A DNA stretch of 64,000 nucleotides from the NCBI GenBank assembly GCA_037576215.1, contig JBANDB010000005.1, forward strand, positions 3,906,001 through 3,970,000, read 5' to 3'. The translations under genes were made by a program, and so were the position numbers. Source of the stretch: Armillaria gallica. Taxonomy: Eukaryota > Basidiomycota > Agaricomycetes > Agaricales > Physalacriaceae. Below, piece by piece: positions 10,150-22,441 of this stretch. Below the pieces are notes generated by a model, which saw only the letters and a program-made list of their open reading frames with translations, was not told where the DNA came from and searched no databases. The first letter of the stretch is position 1; each line of letters opens with the position of its first letter.

Positions 10150-12506
10150 TTAACGAGCATTGCCAACAGAAGCTCCGCCCACCCAGGAGGCACCATCGTT
10201 CACCATCTCCAGGACAGAATCGTCGGCAGTTTGATAGTAAAGCCTCAGATTCATCCCATTACTCCACTGAGCCGCAGCGAACTGAGTGCCAGGTTTAAGA
10301 CCTCCGACGACCTTGTTGACGGATCCCCAGGAGCCGGTGTTCTTCGTTCCGACAATCTGGTTTTCTAGGTTGCGCCAATACACCTGCAGTTCAGCGCCCC
10401 CGTCACTCGTGCCGTAGCCAAGGGCGCTGATAGGGACACATCCCGGGGCTTTCCCAAAGTCCAATTTACCTGGAACTTGGTTAAGCGAGCAATTCAAAAG
10501 CTATAATGTCGACCACTGACCTGGGAACCACCCGCTGTTGTCGTTTAAGCAATGCTCTTTGATGGAAAGGTCGTCGGTCTGATAGTAGACACGAAGCTGG
10601 AGACCATTCCACGAGTAGGCCACCGCTGCAATGCTTGAGCCACTGAGAGCGACTGGAAGGGTCGCTCCCCTGAACCAATAGCCGTCGTTGCATAATTCCT
10701 TGATGGCACCGGAAGCCAATTCTGATTTCAGTAGATTAGATCGCAACGAGTCGATGTTCAGAAACCTTCCGTACCTTGACAGTACACGCGAATGTGGACA
10801 CCTCCGTGGTCGTCGCCATACTGGATAGCCGCGATCGACGTATTGGTGGCTGCTTGGATCTTCATTCCTCCCAGCTCGCCGGGGAACCATCTTCCCTTAT
10901 CGGCCGAGTAGCAGTATTCCTGGAGGACGTACTGCTCGTCGAGGTAGTAGACGCGAACCTATCGATGTCATTATCAGCGAATTTGCGCGCTTTATGAAGA
11001 TTTAGCACACTGACCTCTTTTCCGCCGTTGAAGTTGATAGCAGCCAACGGCGTAAACAACACGGCGTTGAAAATGGGATCCTTGCTGGGTCCGCCACCCC
11101 ACAATCCGTCCAGATGCTCACTCTGGAGTATACCACCGCCGGGCTGCTGGTAAAACACGTGGATGTGCCACACCCTCGGCGTAGTGACGGCCACAGCACT
11201 CCAGGGAATGATCTTCTGCAACCCATTGATCGTAATCGGGTAGTTCCACCAGCCGCTAGTCTTGCATTCAAGCGCAGTGGACCAGAACCACCAGTCGGTC
11301 TTGAAGTTCCACAGCTTCCTATTCTCGATGACCTTGCGCCTCTCGTTCTTGAACGTAAAGAGCGTCGCCAGCGTTTGGTGGGCATTCGCGGACTCCAGCG
11401 TAGGAGCGAAAGTCCACGCTTGGTAGTTAGCGGGTGATGGCGCCTGCTTGGTCTGGTACGCTTTGTAGATCTCGTCTGCAGAGGCTTGCACCGAATCTAC
11501 ACAGCGTGTCTTGTTGTCCTCATTGACGGAATCGAGTGCGCGCTTGTCGCCGTACAGCGTCCATGACTGGCCAGCTGGATTTTTCGCTCCTATCCCGATC
11601 GCGTTGTCCTCGTCGTGCATATACTACAGGGAACCATCAGAGACGATTCGGGGTTTGCAAAGGCAGTCAACGAACCTTAGCACAGGCATCTGCTGTAATA
11701 TCCGTACTCTTATGAAGGAGTCGACGCGGGGTGCGGAGGTGGCCAGCAGAGAACGAATCTTCCAGGAAATGATCAGCGAACGCGTTCATCGCGTACGCGC
11801 CATCCAAATCCCCACTGATCGCCTTCTGAATCGCAGTCGCATGTCCAGCATTGTACGCGGTGCGCGCATCCGCTCCAAAGTGGTCCCAGTTGATTTGGGC
11901 GAGGCCAAGATAGGCGGGTATACCACTCCGGCCAAAAGTGATCAGTTCCAACTTTGCGCTCACGTCGGGGAGCTGAGCGTAGACGACAGAAGGGTCCTGA
12001 TGGTTCGCGAGAGCAGTGTTGACTGCATCGACCTCTGCCTGCAACACGGCGAGGATGTCCATCGCTTCCTTCGGCAGGCGGGGCCCGCCATCAGCAAGTG
12101 TGTTGTACGCCCGCACGAAGCGTGCAGATCGGTCTTGGTCATCCTTGCCGTCGCTGATAGGGTCGTAGGTCCCATAAAAGTCCCCAGCAAGGCCGTTGAT
12201 CTGGCCGTAGGTCAGACTAAGCTGGTCTTTGAGCCGGAACCTGTAGTCAGAAGCGGCAATCTTCCCGCCACTCGCGAGGGTTAGAGTGATTGCGTCGCCG
12301 ATGAAGCAGTGCTCCGCGTATTCAAAGCCTTGGCAAGCAAATCAGACCCATTTACTTTGTGGGAGAAAGCGCTCACCGAGCTTGCCCTTTTTGGGTGCTT
12401 TGTTTCGGTTCGCAACTGGGACTACTGTACGACCGAACACAAGGTCCTTCGAGTCAATGTTCTCGGCGACAGCGCGAGCATCGGGTACAGAAGGATCTGA
12501 AGACAT
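10150..12506 (-). CDS. Phospholipase C-like domain fused to fucose-lectin-like beta-propeller
   Basis: Six exons: 12377-12506, 11676-12328, 11015-11623, 10775-10958, 10521-10721, 10150-10469 (2,097 nt, 698 residues). The N-terminal half (roughly residues 40-300) resembles the zinc-dependent phospholipase C / S1-P1 nuclease superfamily: ADHFLEDSFSAGH fits the metal motif H-x3-D-x5-H, with an earlier EYAEHCFIGDA and a later CAKYMHDEDN. The C-terminal ~350 residues contain tandem blades of the Aleuria aurantia type (fungal fucose-specific lectin family), each with a pattern like LQVYWRN, LRLYYQ or HIRVYCQ followed by W and FPG turns. No signal peptide is visible, so a cytosolic or unconventionally secreted protein is inferred. 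A plausible role is lectin-targeted lipid or nucleotide hydrolysis in defence, but activity is unproven. The start at 12506 gives an open frame into exon 2 after removal of intron 12329-12376. Confidence 0.8.
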
Positions 12507-15500
12507 GGTGATCGTTTTTGAGATATGAAGTGTTTGTTAGGTAGCAGATGCAAGTCTTGCAAGCGTGGAGGACCAGGTTGGTCAGGACGCGCTTTTAAAC
12601 AGATGTGGTTCAGTGGAAGACAAGTGCCGAAATCGATAGAGATAGGACAGCAGGTATTCATGTAAACTTATCTGGATGAATCCTGTATTTTTGTCTCGCA
12701 ACCAGCGTCAGAAGGTTGACTGGTAGGAAGGTGTACCCCCTCGTGGTCAAAGTCAAAGTCGCAGCTATGCGGACACCTGCCCATGTGATAGCATGAATCA
12801 TTTACGTTAGGTTCTTCATAATCAGAGCTATGTCCAGGAGGCGGAAGTAAGAAAGTGTGACATTGACGGACTGCATCCAGAAAGCAAAGACTAAGCCACC
12901 GATCGATGATCGATTGCACGAATCCTACCCTTGCAGACGCGCTTACATTCCGTGCATGCATTGCACGGTACTGAAAGACGAGACCTCGGAATATTATGAC
13001 ATTTCGTTTGAACCTCTAATGATAGAATGAGCGAAAGGAGGACAAGTCAGTCACAGTTGGTTGTTGAGTTGAGAGATGAGATGGTTCCATACTCTTGAGG
13101 TGAAGGTCCAAGAACCTGAAAACGGAATGAAAACGGCCTCCTCCAGGGTCAGAATAAGCTTCGCACATTGATTGTCATAGCCTAGTCTACCGCCGATATC
13201 AGACGCTGGGAGTGCGGCATTTTATTCATATGTGCGATTCTTCTAGCATGGGATCGAAGTAGCCTGCGAGCGTGAACCATCGTGAGCCATCGATATGTAT
13301 CGAAGTAAGGAACAGCGGAGGGAAGCTCGGAATGAGGAGAGTGACCAATGCATTTATCAGTGGGCTAATCATTTACGTGTATGTCGGCGTAGGCAAGAAG
13401 CAGAGACGACAGACTGACTGGAGTGTGGAGAGATCTAATGAAGCGTCTTTGAGAGCTCTATATCAAGAAACGGGGTTCATTAACAATCTCTGGCTTTGGC
13501 ACTGTAAAGTGCAGGTGAAGGTAATATCAATACGAGTTTAGCGGGATGAGGATCATGGGCGTACGAAAGAGTCTCAAGGCCGAGAGGACCGCATTAGACG
13601 TGTTTGGTGACCCTGAATTCAATACATCCCTCACAACGAGGATTGCGCTCCGCACCCTCGGCCTTCCTCCAGAGTGCGCAGCGACCCAAAGCCACGGAAA
13701 CATCTCTCGCTTCTCATGCCTGCACGTTGCTGAATCCAGCGCGTGCTTTCGTCCCCCAACTCCGCGACTCCATCTCAAGCTATCACGCGTCACGCTCCAG
13801 GAATACCAGGAGTTGACTCCGCCTGAGTCTATGCAGAGTCCTTGACGTTGAATTGAGCGTCGATAGTGCTGGCGAAGGTTCCTTCGCCAGTACGTAAATT
13901 CTGGTTGCCCATGTCAATAAAACTCTTGCTGTTGCTTCGTCAGCGCACCTACCAGTGTTAGAAGGCCAATTCGACCTGCAGATGAAAGTCACGTCGTTAC
14001 GGAACCAGCAGGCTGAGTGGTACATATGACCTACCCAAGAGTCATAGACTTGTCAATGAGTTTAGTGCGCAGTGAAATTTGGAGATATGAAGTACGCGTG
14101 GTAACATTCTCCTAGCTGATTCACCATGCTGGTCCTTCAACTATGTCTTCATCCCATAGAGTAGCGTAAATATCCCTCTCGGCCACGATGTTTATAGTAA
14201 TCATGGACTCGCGCGCATTTGTGCGACTGCTTGAAAGACACGATATCCCAGGATTATTGACTTTAGAGAGCGGCGCTGGTAATATGGAACAAGTTGCCGG
14301 ATTCGATATTGCTCGTCGCGGTCAACTTTCAAGATGAATCGATACAAAATCTTGCTTGGCAAGAGTGGCTGTGTTATTGACCGGCCTCTACTGTCCGTGA
14401 CCTGGAAACGGGCCGAGCTGGCTTGTTTTAAGTGCAAAAATTTGAATACCAAAATTACTCTCTGTCAGTCACTGTCTATGACAAGAAAAATATGTGTTCT
14501 ATTATTCTATGAAGTCTTGAGCCCGTGTGATAGGGGAAATCTTGTACTATGAATTTTTTCCGAAGTGATGGCCTAAAAAGCATAGAAACGGGTCAAACGG
14601 TATTTACATAATTTCAAGGATGCCCTCCTTGCTACTGCGGTCCCATCCTCACCGGAGGCATCCAAGAGTAAACTAGGATATATAGTCATATCATGGAAGT
14701 TTATAACGGCTATGAGGGATGAAGAACCTTGCCTATTTTTGTGCAGTCACTTGCACAAGACAATTTGATATTTTTCTCAGATAAAAAGATTTATTGAGAG
14801 GGAAATTCAAAATGGCACAGCTAAACCTCTTCTGCATAGATGCTGAATGTCTCAACCTCTGACCTGAAAAAAACCGCTTGCCAAAAGGTGTCAGCATCGT
14901 TGAGATATGAGCGTTTGACCCGTTACCATGCGTGACCCGTTTCCAGGTCACGCACAGTACCGGTCCGGGCTTGACACTTTTCCGCCAGTTTTCCATTTTT
15001 AGTACTTACTTCCCCTGTCGTGTACGTAATGTCTGGGACCGGCGTTCACTGTGTGGACACTGCCGTGTAATGCTACCTACCTACCTACCTACCAACCAAT
15101 GACCACTCGCCGTCCTTTATTCTCTCTTTCTCTCTCCTTACCGCAAAGGGTTTGGTTCCGAGTCGCGTCGACCGCCAGATATTGACATTGTTACTTTGGA
15201 TGCTCTGCCCATTGTTGGTCTCACAAGGAGAGGACTGGTTGCATGTGCCAGAACAAGTTTGGGTTAAGATATGGCCTTGTACGCGCTCAGTTGTACGATG
15301 ACCCCCTATAGATTCTTACCTGCCATCTAGCTGGATAAAAGTCCACCTCTCCATTGCCAATGAGAACGAACACAGCAACACCTGTGTCTGAAGACCCACG
15401 CAAACAAAGGCTCTTCTCTCACCAGGGTCGGAAACTTGATTCCATCTGCGACCCCAATCGTGGCGGCTTTGAAAACGTTCGGAATCCTGGTTTACATAGG

Positions 15501-16261
15501 TGACAAGTCAATGGATGACCTGGGAGATGTTGAATTCGAGACGAGGAGAAGGACGTGTTGGATGAGAAGGGCCACCGCGAAAGAGGTAGGCGGTGAACCG
15601 AGCTGATAGTGCTGAGGGTAGTCGTCGCCCTGACTCAGACACTGTTGCTGTTGTCGAACAGTTTCTTGGCTATACGACTCTTCGGTATGTCTACCATCCT
15701 TATCCCACTGAACTCGTGTTTAGCGTATTTTGTCTACAGCATGAAATCCCCATCCAGCGTCAGGTCGCCAAAGGGAACGAGTTCGGATTTCTCTCTATCA
15801 CATTCGAATGGTCCAAGGTGATGTTGGCGCATCCTCGGCTGTTGATGTGGACTGGAGGTCCTCGTGAGAGTCCTCGCCAGCACGACAAAACCTCCTCAGT
15901 TTATCCTTCCCTTACATTCCCAAACCAACGGTGACTAACTCGCCCTGCATCGAGTACTCTTCCTCTAACGATGAGCCTTAGTGCGCGCTGCTCTCTTTCC
16001 TGGCTATATTCCGTTTCATCTGTGTACAGCGCGATCAACTTTAACAGCGACCTCGCAGATGAATGTGCTACGGGCCCCTTCCTACTCGGGAGCTGGCTGA
16101 AACGCTACCCTGTACCATATTTTACCAGGACATCAAAAAAAAAAGTTTTGCCCGGTCTCATCAAAACTGCCGCCCAGTTCAGCACACCGGGTCGTTCCAC
16201 TTCCGGTTACTCCCCACACGTCCGCCGTTCATGCTGGATAGTGCTTTCTCTTCACCGGATG
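12507..16261. other. Repeat-rich intergenic region
   Basis: No supported gene in 3.7 kb. It holds a degenerate relic at ~12,845-12,960 related to ~1,360-1,460. A short element around 13,510-13,590 is inverted relative to its relatives at ~5,755 and ~15,680. It also contains the inverted-repeat pair at 14,379-14,412 / 14,936-14,965, and a 15,035-15,100 segment inverted relative to 9,175-9,240. Several open stretches (for example 15,593-15,934 and 15,971-16,357) have no recognisable domain, and the last lies antisense to the sirtuin 3' end. Confidence 0.45.
14379..14965. repeat. Inverted-repeat-bounded segment, possible MITE-like element
   Basis: The left arm at 14,379-14,412 and the reverse complement of 14,936-14,965 share ACTGTSCGTGACCTGGAAAC with a GACCGG just upstream. 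The interior (~520 bp) has no coding capacity and contains further GGGTCAAACG words (14,586 direct; 14,910 inverted). Target-site duplications were not identified. Confidence 0.4.
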
Positions 16262-17262
16262 TCAGATGCCGAACACCTCACCCAAGCGCTCCTCACACGG
16301 CCCCAAGAACACGAAATCCGCTTCATTGGCATGATTGCCCAGTTCGACATTGAATAAAGCAACCTTGCCCCCATGAGCCTTGACTCTTCCTCCAATCTTG
16401 GACGCGGGCTGAACCTGATCGTCGGCATGAGCATGATTTTCAGCACACAGCTCTGGAACGTACGACAGCAGAAGTCCCTACTATGATACAGAGATCGGCC
16501 TCATCAGCCAACTGCATTATCTCATGAATGCGATGCGGTCGTTCGCCAAACCATACCACCCCAGGCCGACAGAGCTGGCCACATTTCGGGCATCGAGGGA
16601 GGTCTGACCGTCGTACCACAGGCTCGGGACCACCAGCTTCGATGACGAGCTCAGTGCCTTTGAGAGCGGGACAGATTGGAGAGTCGTAGTTTGTCTCGCG
16701 ATAATCGCAGTCGTGGGCGGTGCAGATGATGTCGAAGAGCCGGCCGTGCATTTCTATGGGATAGGGGACATCTGTCTCCTGTAAATCCTTCACGGTTTCC
16801 TCGAGAGCGCGAGTACACAAGCCATCTACATTCTGAGTGATGTGTGTAAACTCGGAATTGGGAGAGATGCTCTGGCGGATGCTCGGAATGGTTAGTCGAG
16901 CGATAACATAGTGAGCGGCATTTGGAGTAGCATGAAGGACTCTAAAATGATGTAGCGAGTGGACAGGTGTACTGTACAAGCAAGTACTTACTGTTCTCGC
17001 CTGTAATGAAAGAACTGCCAGACTCGAGCCTGGTTTTCAGCAAAAGCTGACGGAGTGGCTAGAGATGCGGCGTCGTATTTACGCCAGAGGCCCCCGGCAC
17101 CTCGAAAAGTAGGGATTCCTGCAAGTGTATCGGCATAAGTTCACAAACGACAACTCGAAGGTGAGACAAACCTGATGCTGCGGATAGACCAGCGCCAGAT
17201 AATATTATGATTTTCTTAGATGAAGACAGGACTTGTCGAAATTCTTCGATGTTAGACGACAT
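16262..17262 (-). CDS. Sirtuin, NAD-dependent protein deacylase (SIRT5 class)
   Basis: Four exons: 17172-17262, 16992-17118, 16464-16941, 16262-16414 (849 nt, 282 residues). NAD-binding signatures are [16 protein letters not shown] (spliced across intron 17119-17171), ITQNVDGL and a C-terminal GTSAVV. Four zinc-ligand cysteines are present: CTAHDC, then CPKCGQLC ahead of RPGVVWFGE. The segment WQFFHYRRE keeps the Tyr and Arg that in SIRT5-class enzymes recognise acidic acyl groups, so desuccinylase/demalonylase activity is predicted from family knowledge. Length is normal for the compact class III type. No mitochondrial presequence is obvious at the start [12 protein letters not shown]. The intron 16415-16463 join restores GTSAVVQPA. 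Confidence 0.88.
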
Positions 17263-19557
17263 GATGGTGTTGAACTCACGAATTCAAATTTGAAATCAAA
17301 CACGTGTGAACACGGGGCGCGATCGCGGCCATCACGTGTAATCTGACTCGCGAGTCGCAACTGCCACCGTCCACAGTCCATTCCTTACTAGCGGTCGTCG
17401 GTCGACGACTTTGATACCTTGCTTGAGCGGTGTTCATGCCTTTCTCTTTCGAGTACGATAATTTGATTTTATAGATCAACAATACGCTACCAATATCTGA
17501 GGACAGAATTTCGCAAGACATGAAGAAGGGAGCGTGGTACTTACATGATTTGAGCACGTCATTCCAGCTGGAGAGAACTTGGAGAGAAGCAGTACTGGGT
17601 GCACTCACCCTCCAAAGTGGGCTTCATCATGTTCGCCAAAAACTGATAGGATTCCCGGTACACCGCAATCGCGGCGAAGCCGTGATCGGCACTTGAGCTT
17701 GTATAAATCTCTCAAAATCACCCAGCATCTCACTGTATCAATACGAGGCAAGAAAGCGATGTGCAGCTCATTTTTGAGTCGATTGGGCACCATGTACAGA
17801 TTCCTGATTATAATGAACTCAACGGAAAACCGATCTGACTTAATAGACTTGTACATATCATCTATAGGTACTCTAAAATAAATCTACAGGAGGAACATGT
17901 AGTCAATGCGGCCTGTAGGAGGTCGACATTTACGAAGGTTGCACTTCTGACCAGAGTTGCACTTCCCATCGATCAATAGTAACTTCAGTGGTATTTATCG
18001 CGACAGTGCATGACGGAGTATTACACCGCTATTACATCACATCATGTGACAATTTACGCTTGGTAATCACGGATTTTAGACCCACAGAGACCTTGACAAG
18101 CAAGGTAATTCTGTTCACCGAGCACTCAACGTACTCGTCGCTCAGACTCATCCTAACATCCCGCTTTCTGCGCCACCACACTTCAGGACGTGGTGCAAGA
18201 TCTTATGCTGAACATTACGGATCTTATTTCACCGAACCGAGACAGGACCCTTCGAATCGTACGGTGCCATGGCAGACTGGTTTGGCCATCGCTGCTACTC
18301 CCTCCTCGCTAATCTGCATATGAGATATGGGAATTTCGAACCACATTTGTATGTTCGACGTTTCCCATCCTCTTGTCTTATGCCATATGGATTTCAATAT
18401 GCCCAATATTAGCGCGGGCAGGAGAGGAGAGGTGTGATTAATCGACCGGGGCATCGCCGGCGCGTTCCCTCCGTGGCTCGAGTATGCGAACATGATTTTG
18501 TTTGCAAGAGCGGCCAGAAAAGATCGTTGTTTGCCCCAAACATGGACCTTTTGTTCATCGTTTATCGCTGGTAATTAATTATTAGCGGTACAAGACAGAG
18601 TATCTGGGTCATCTGTAATCGTTCTTTAGCCGGCTGTGGCTTGAATATCCGAAAGGATATTTTGAGAGGCTGGGGATGGATATCGTGTACCGACAAGTCC
18701 ATTGTCGAAACTCAGTCTTGACATATGCCTCTTCCATTTCGGTGGGACCCCTCAGTTTTGCGCACCGCTTCCTCAAAACGCCCATCTACCGCATCCATCG
18801 TTCAGGGAAATGAGCCTTGGGATAAAATATTCTTCTCGGACAGGCACGACGGTACTTGTCCTCCTCCCTTACGATCTGATCTTTTGCAGACGGTATGCTC
18901 TGTTTAAGTGTCGGCGATCAGAAATACAAAAAGAAGGAACACACGTCGAACGCTATATAGAGGACTCCCTGATGAAATTGCAATATGAGACGGACACGGA
19001 GTCATGGAATCTAGTGGAGACTCGCGTCGATTACCTGAAAAGCCAGCTTAGTCCACTCTCCTGTCTCCGCCGCCGTTTGGCCAACACCGAGTTCTTTTAC
19101 TTCCTTTTGCTCGTACGATGCGACCATGCTCTGTAGTGCTTGCCCTTACATGTTGATGATGTACGGGGGTCCAAAACCTTTTTCCAGGAATTACATTGCC
19201 GTCCGTGGTCGGCACCAAGCAGACGCGATGGATGGCTGGTGTTCCTTATCCCTGGTCCTAGAATAGACTCGGATACGCGATGGAGCATTCGTTTACGTAG
19301 AAGTGCTTGCTCCCCGAGTGCAGTGTTTGCTTAATGACTGACCTATTTCCTTAGATTGTCATTCAGTTCGATGCCGCGATCGCCTCACTGTCCCAATACA
19401 GTCACAGATATGTCCCTCTTGTCCCTCCCCCGCCTGCGCGATGTCGAACTCTATTGAGGAGCCGCTGTTGTTGGTTCTCCGCTCCTGCGCGCGTGTTTTC
19501 AGTCAAGGAAAGCCATACTTACGCTAACATGCGGAGTATTGATGATTGAAAGGAGCT
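17263..19557. other. Intergenic, no gene supported
   Basis: About 2.3 kb between the sirtuin start and the NLR relic. Open stretches at 17,276-17,608 (minus), 17,988-18,323 (plus) and 18,702-19,136 (plus) show no domain, no convincing splice pattern and no relation to other genes here. Confidence 0.4.
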
Positions 19558-19899
19558 TCACGTGTACATGGCTCGAGTAGATACAGACTCTGAAGCCTCG
19601 GTGCCATCCTTTTCCACCACAGCGACGTAACCTTCAGCCCCTTCTTGATTCCATGAAATATTCCAGTAAGCTCTTGGAAAAGGCTCGTTCAACTGCGGTA
19701 ATATCATCAGCCACGGGTCACCCGCTGTCGACAGTAGGGTGATTATTCTGACAGTAGACAGGTGGATCTCTATATGCTGTAGCTCCCTCAAGAGCTCGTT
19801 ACATTCCTTAGGAGCCTCTTTTACATCCTTGAGATATTTGATGACAGTACAGGACTTTTGGATGAGGGCGATAATGGACGCGATTTGGGCTCCTACCAT
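19558..19899 (-). pseudogene. Relic of an NLR N-terminal helical domain
   Basis: From the start at 19899 the first ~60 residues (IKYLKDVKEAPKECNELLRE, then LQHIEIHLSTV) match the helical N-terminal domain of the NLR gene at 1222, which reads INYVKDVYNAPNEISQFLKE at the same place. The matching continues into a different frame around 19,640-19,670 and then dissolves. No P-loop segment follows. This is a truncated, frameshifted copy. Confidence 0.6.
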
Positions 19900-20252
19900 G
19901 GTGTTGCCGTCGGTTGAGAAAAAACAGGCAAAGAGTCATCTCGTCACCAAAGTATCTAAATAAAAGAGGCAAAATGAGACGCACGATTGCCAATTCATCA
20001 CCACATCAAGCAGCGTGGCGATCTTGATCCTCAACCAGACCACATGCATTAACATGTCCGAGTTGCGACCCAGGAGGAGGAAGGAGGGCAGGGCAGGGCA
20101 GAGGAAGGAAGGACATAAGTTGCTCGTGATCGATTTCGGATCAGCCGGCAATTATTTGGCAGTGCAAGCAAGTTAAGCGCTTCCCACAGTAGTTCTGCTG
20201 GTGCCTGATAAAGGCTGGCACGACCTCAACGCGAGGTTGCTCTATCCTTCAA

Positions 20253-22441
20253 ATGTCCCTCCTCTCACCTACTTTATCCGACTTGGGTTCTAGCGATGTC
20301 AAATCACCCGACTTTGCCAACGTTCTGACGAGTTCTCCAGCTGCAGAACATGTGCCTCCTGAAATAGAGAGGCTAGTTTGCGAGACCTGTTGGCGTGTGG
20401 TATTTTCTGCCGACTCGTTCCATAAAGCCTGGATAGCCCGACCTGAGTCGTTCCATTCAGAGACAGCTGGATTCACATACACAACTCCTACGTGGAGACA
20501 GATGCAACGTCAACGATGTCGACATTTGATAAAATTCCGGTACCAGTCCAGTGGTGCAAAATCGTCTGCAAGGAGGTCAAAAATTATTGCTTCCAACATA
20601 TCTACAACATCGAGGTAGACACACTAAGGCTCCCCCCTAAACACAAGAGGTTCAGGCTAAGAGTACGTTTCATACAAGAAGAGCGTTCGAATGTCGTTAC
20701 CCTTCAGCTTGTGGTAGAAAATGTCTGGGATCCTACATTCCAGGTACATGCCGCTGAAGGTATGCCTGATCATACTCATGCGTTCGTCCGTATACTGACG
20801 ACCCCCAGACGATCCGGCAGCCAGGTACATCCATGACCGCGAGGTCCTTTTGGACATTAATTCAACCACGGGCTACAATCTGGTCAAGAAATGTATTGAC
20901 GAGTGTTTACTCCATAAACGTTGCCCTCCACCCGGCCATGTCCGCTTGCCAACTCGAGCGATTGATTGCGCAGATGAGAAGCCCCGCCTTTCCATTAGCG
21001 GGGGCACTGAGGGCAAATATGTTGCACTAAGCTATATATGGGGCCAGAGTCAGCCTCACTGTACGACGATCAAAAATTTGGACTCCTACATCCGAGGCAT
21101 CCCCTTGGAAAATATCCCAAAAACTATCCTGGACGCCATCACCGTGACTCGATAACTCGGTTTACGATTCCTGTGGGTGGACGCCTTGTGTATCCTGCAG
21201 GATTCGAGAGATGACAAGGCACGAGAAATCGCACAGATTCGGCACATATTCCGCGATTCTTATGTTACCATTATTGCGGCCTGCGCTCACAAGGTCAGCG
21301 ACGGGTTTCTACACGATCGACGCACAACTATCACAGAGTGGTGCATCTGGGAAACCAAGTTGCTTCCGTTTCTCTGTCCCGATGGTAGCATAGGCACCAT
21401 GCAACTGCACATGAAAGAAAACACCCCAACGGAGCCTATCAACGACCGCGCATGGTGCCTAGAGGAACGTGCACTGTCGGCACGCAGATTGGTCTATGCC
21501 ACGCATACACTTCTCTATGAGTGCCAGAGGATACACGATAACGTGAATCATGCCCTCAACTTCGTCGAGATGCCCGTGTTGAAGACATTCCCCGCCTTCC
21601 CGACTGCATCTTCCTCCCTCCAGCGACTCCTAGAGGCAACCATCCAGAGTCGGCGGAAGATGAGGCGAGCAAGTCTTGGAGCGAAATGCTGGAGATTTAC
21701 ACCCAACGTGCCCTTACGAAGCCAAGAGACCGACTCATTGCCCTGTCAGGCATTGCCGAGCAGTTCAGCCGTTTCTGGTCACATAGCAAATACATCGCCG
21801 GGCTATGGGAGCACCAGCTTCCCGGCAGTTTACCGTGGTACAATCGTGGTCTGAAGGAATGCTGCAGCAGGCCGGATCGCTACCGCGCTCCTTCGTGGAG
21901 CTGGGCTTCAACAGATGGACGAATCGACGTGGGGTATTGTAGCAACGAAGGCACTTTGTGCACCATTTTCCAGTGGGATGTGACTGCAACCCATCCGGCT
22001 AACCCTTTCGGCCAGGTCAACGAGGGCTCCCTGGTTCTCGACGCGATTTTACAGCCAGCCGTGTGGCATCCAGTAGTAGTGGGGTTACTACAGGGATATT
22101 TACTCGAAGCGGACGGTGTGCTAACCGATCCTCCAAAGTCGCCAAAGTCAGAGTGGGACCGGTATGAACGAGGTCAGATAGGATATGCGATGCGTGATGC
22201 CATAGAACCTGTCTCAGAGGAAATCGGCAGGGTCCACCTTGCCCTCGTTAGGCTGTCTGCCGATTTGATATTGTACGGCCTCGTCCTCGTCCTCGTTCCG
22301 GTGACCAGCGAAGTCGCAAATGCAGAACGGAATGATTATCCTGTTTTCCGTCGCGTTGGTTGGTTCAACACCCCATACTACCGCAGCCCCAACCTAGAAA
22401 CGTGGTTGAAGTCTATGCCACAGCGTATCAAGATCGTATAG
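20253..22441 (+). pseudogene. HET (heterokaryon incompatibility) domain gene with nonsense codon
   Basis: The start at 20253 is followed by a Cys-containing N-terminus (LVCETCWRVVF, then VQWCKIVCKEV after an uncertain join near 20,525-20,560). Intron 20760-20808 is clean. The HET core is recognisable: YVALSYIWG, then an in-frame TAA at 21153-21155 exactly where the family has TR-x-LGLR, then LGLRFLWVDALCILQDS, INDRAWCLEERALS, and after a further frame change between ~21,545 and 21,655, RDRLIALSGIAEQF and YRAPSWSWAS. Stop at 22441. Reading the TAA as CAA would restore a normal residue, so this is a substitution, not a homopolymer error. HET proteins trigger incompatibility cell death. This allele is probably non-functional unless an unseen intron removes the lesions. 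Confidence 0.72.

Noticed and set aside
15971..16357. Plus-strand open frame of 128 codons
   Set aside because: Overlaps the sirtuin 3' end in antisense, and has no recognisable domain.
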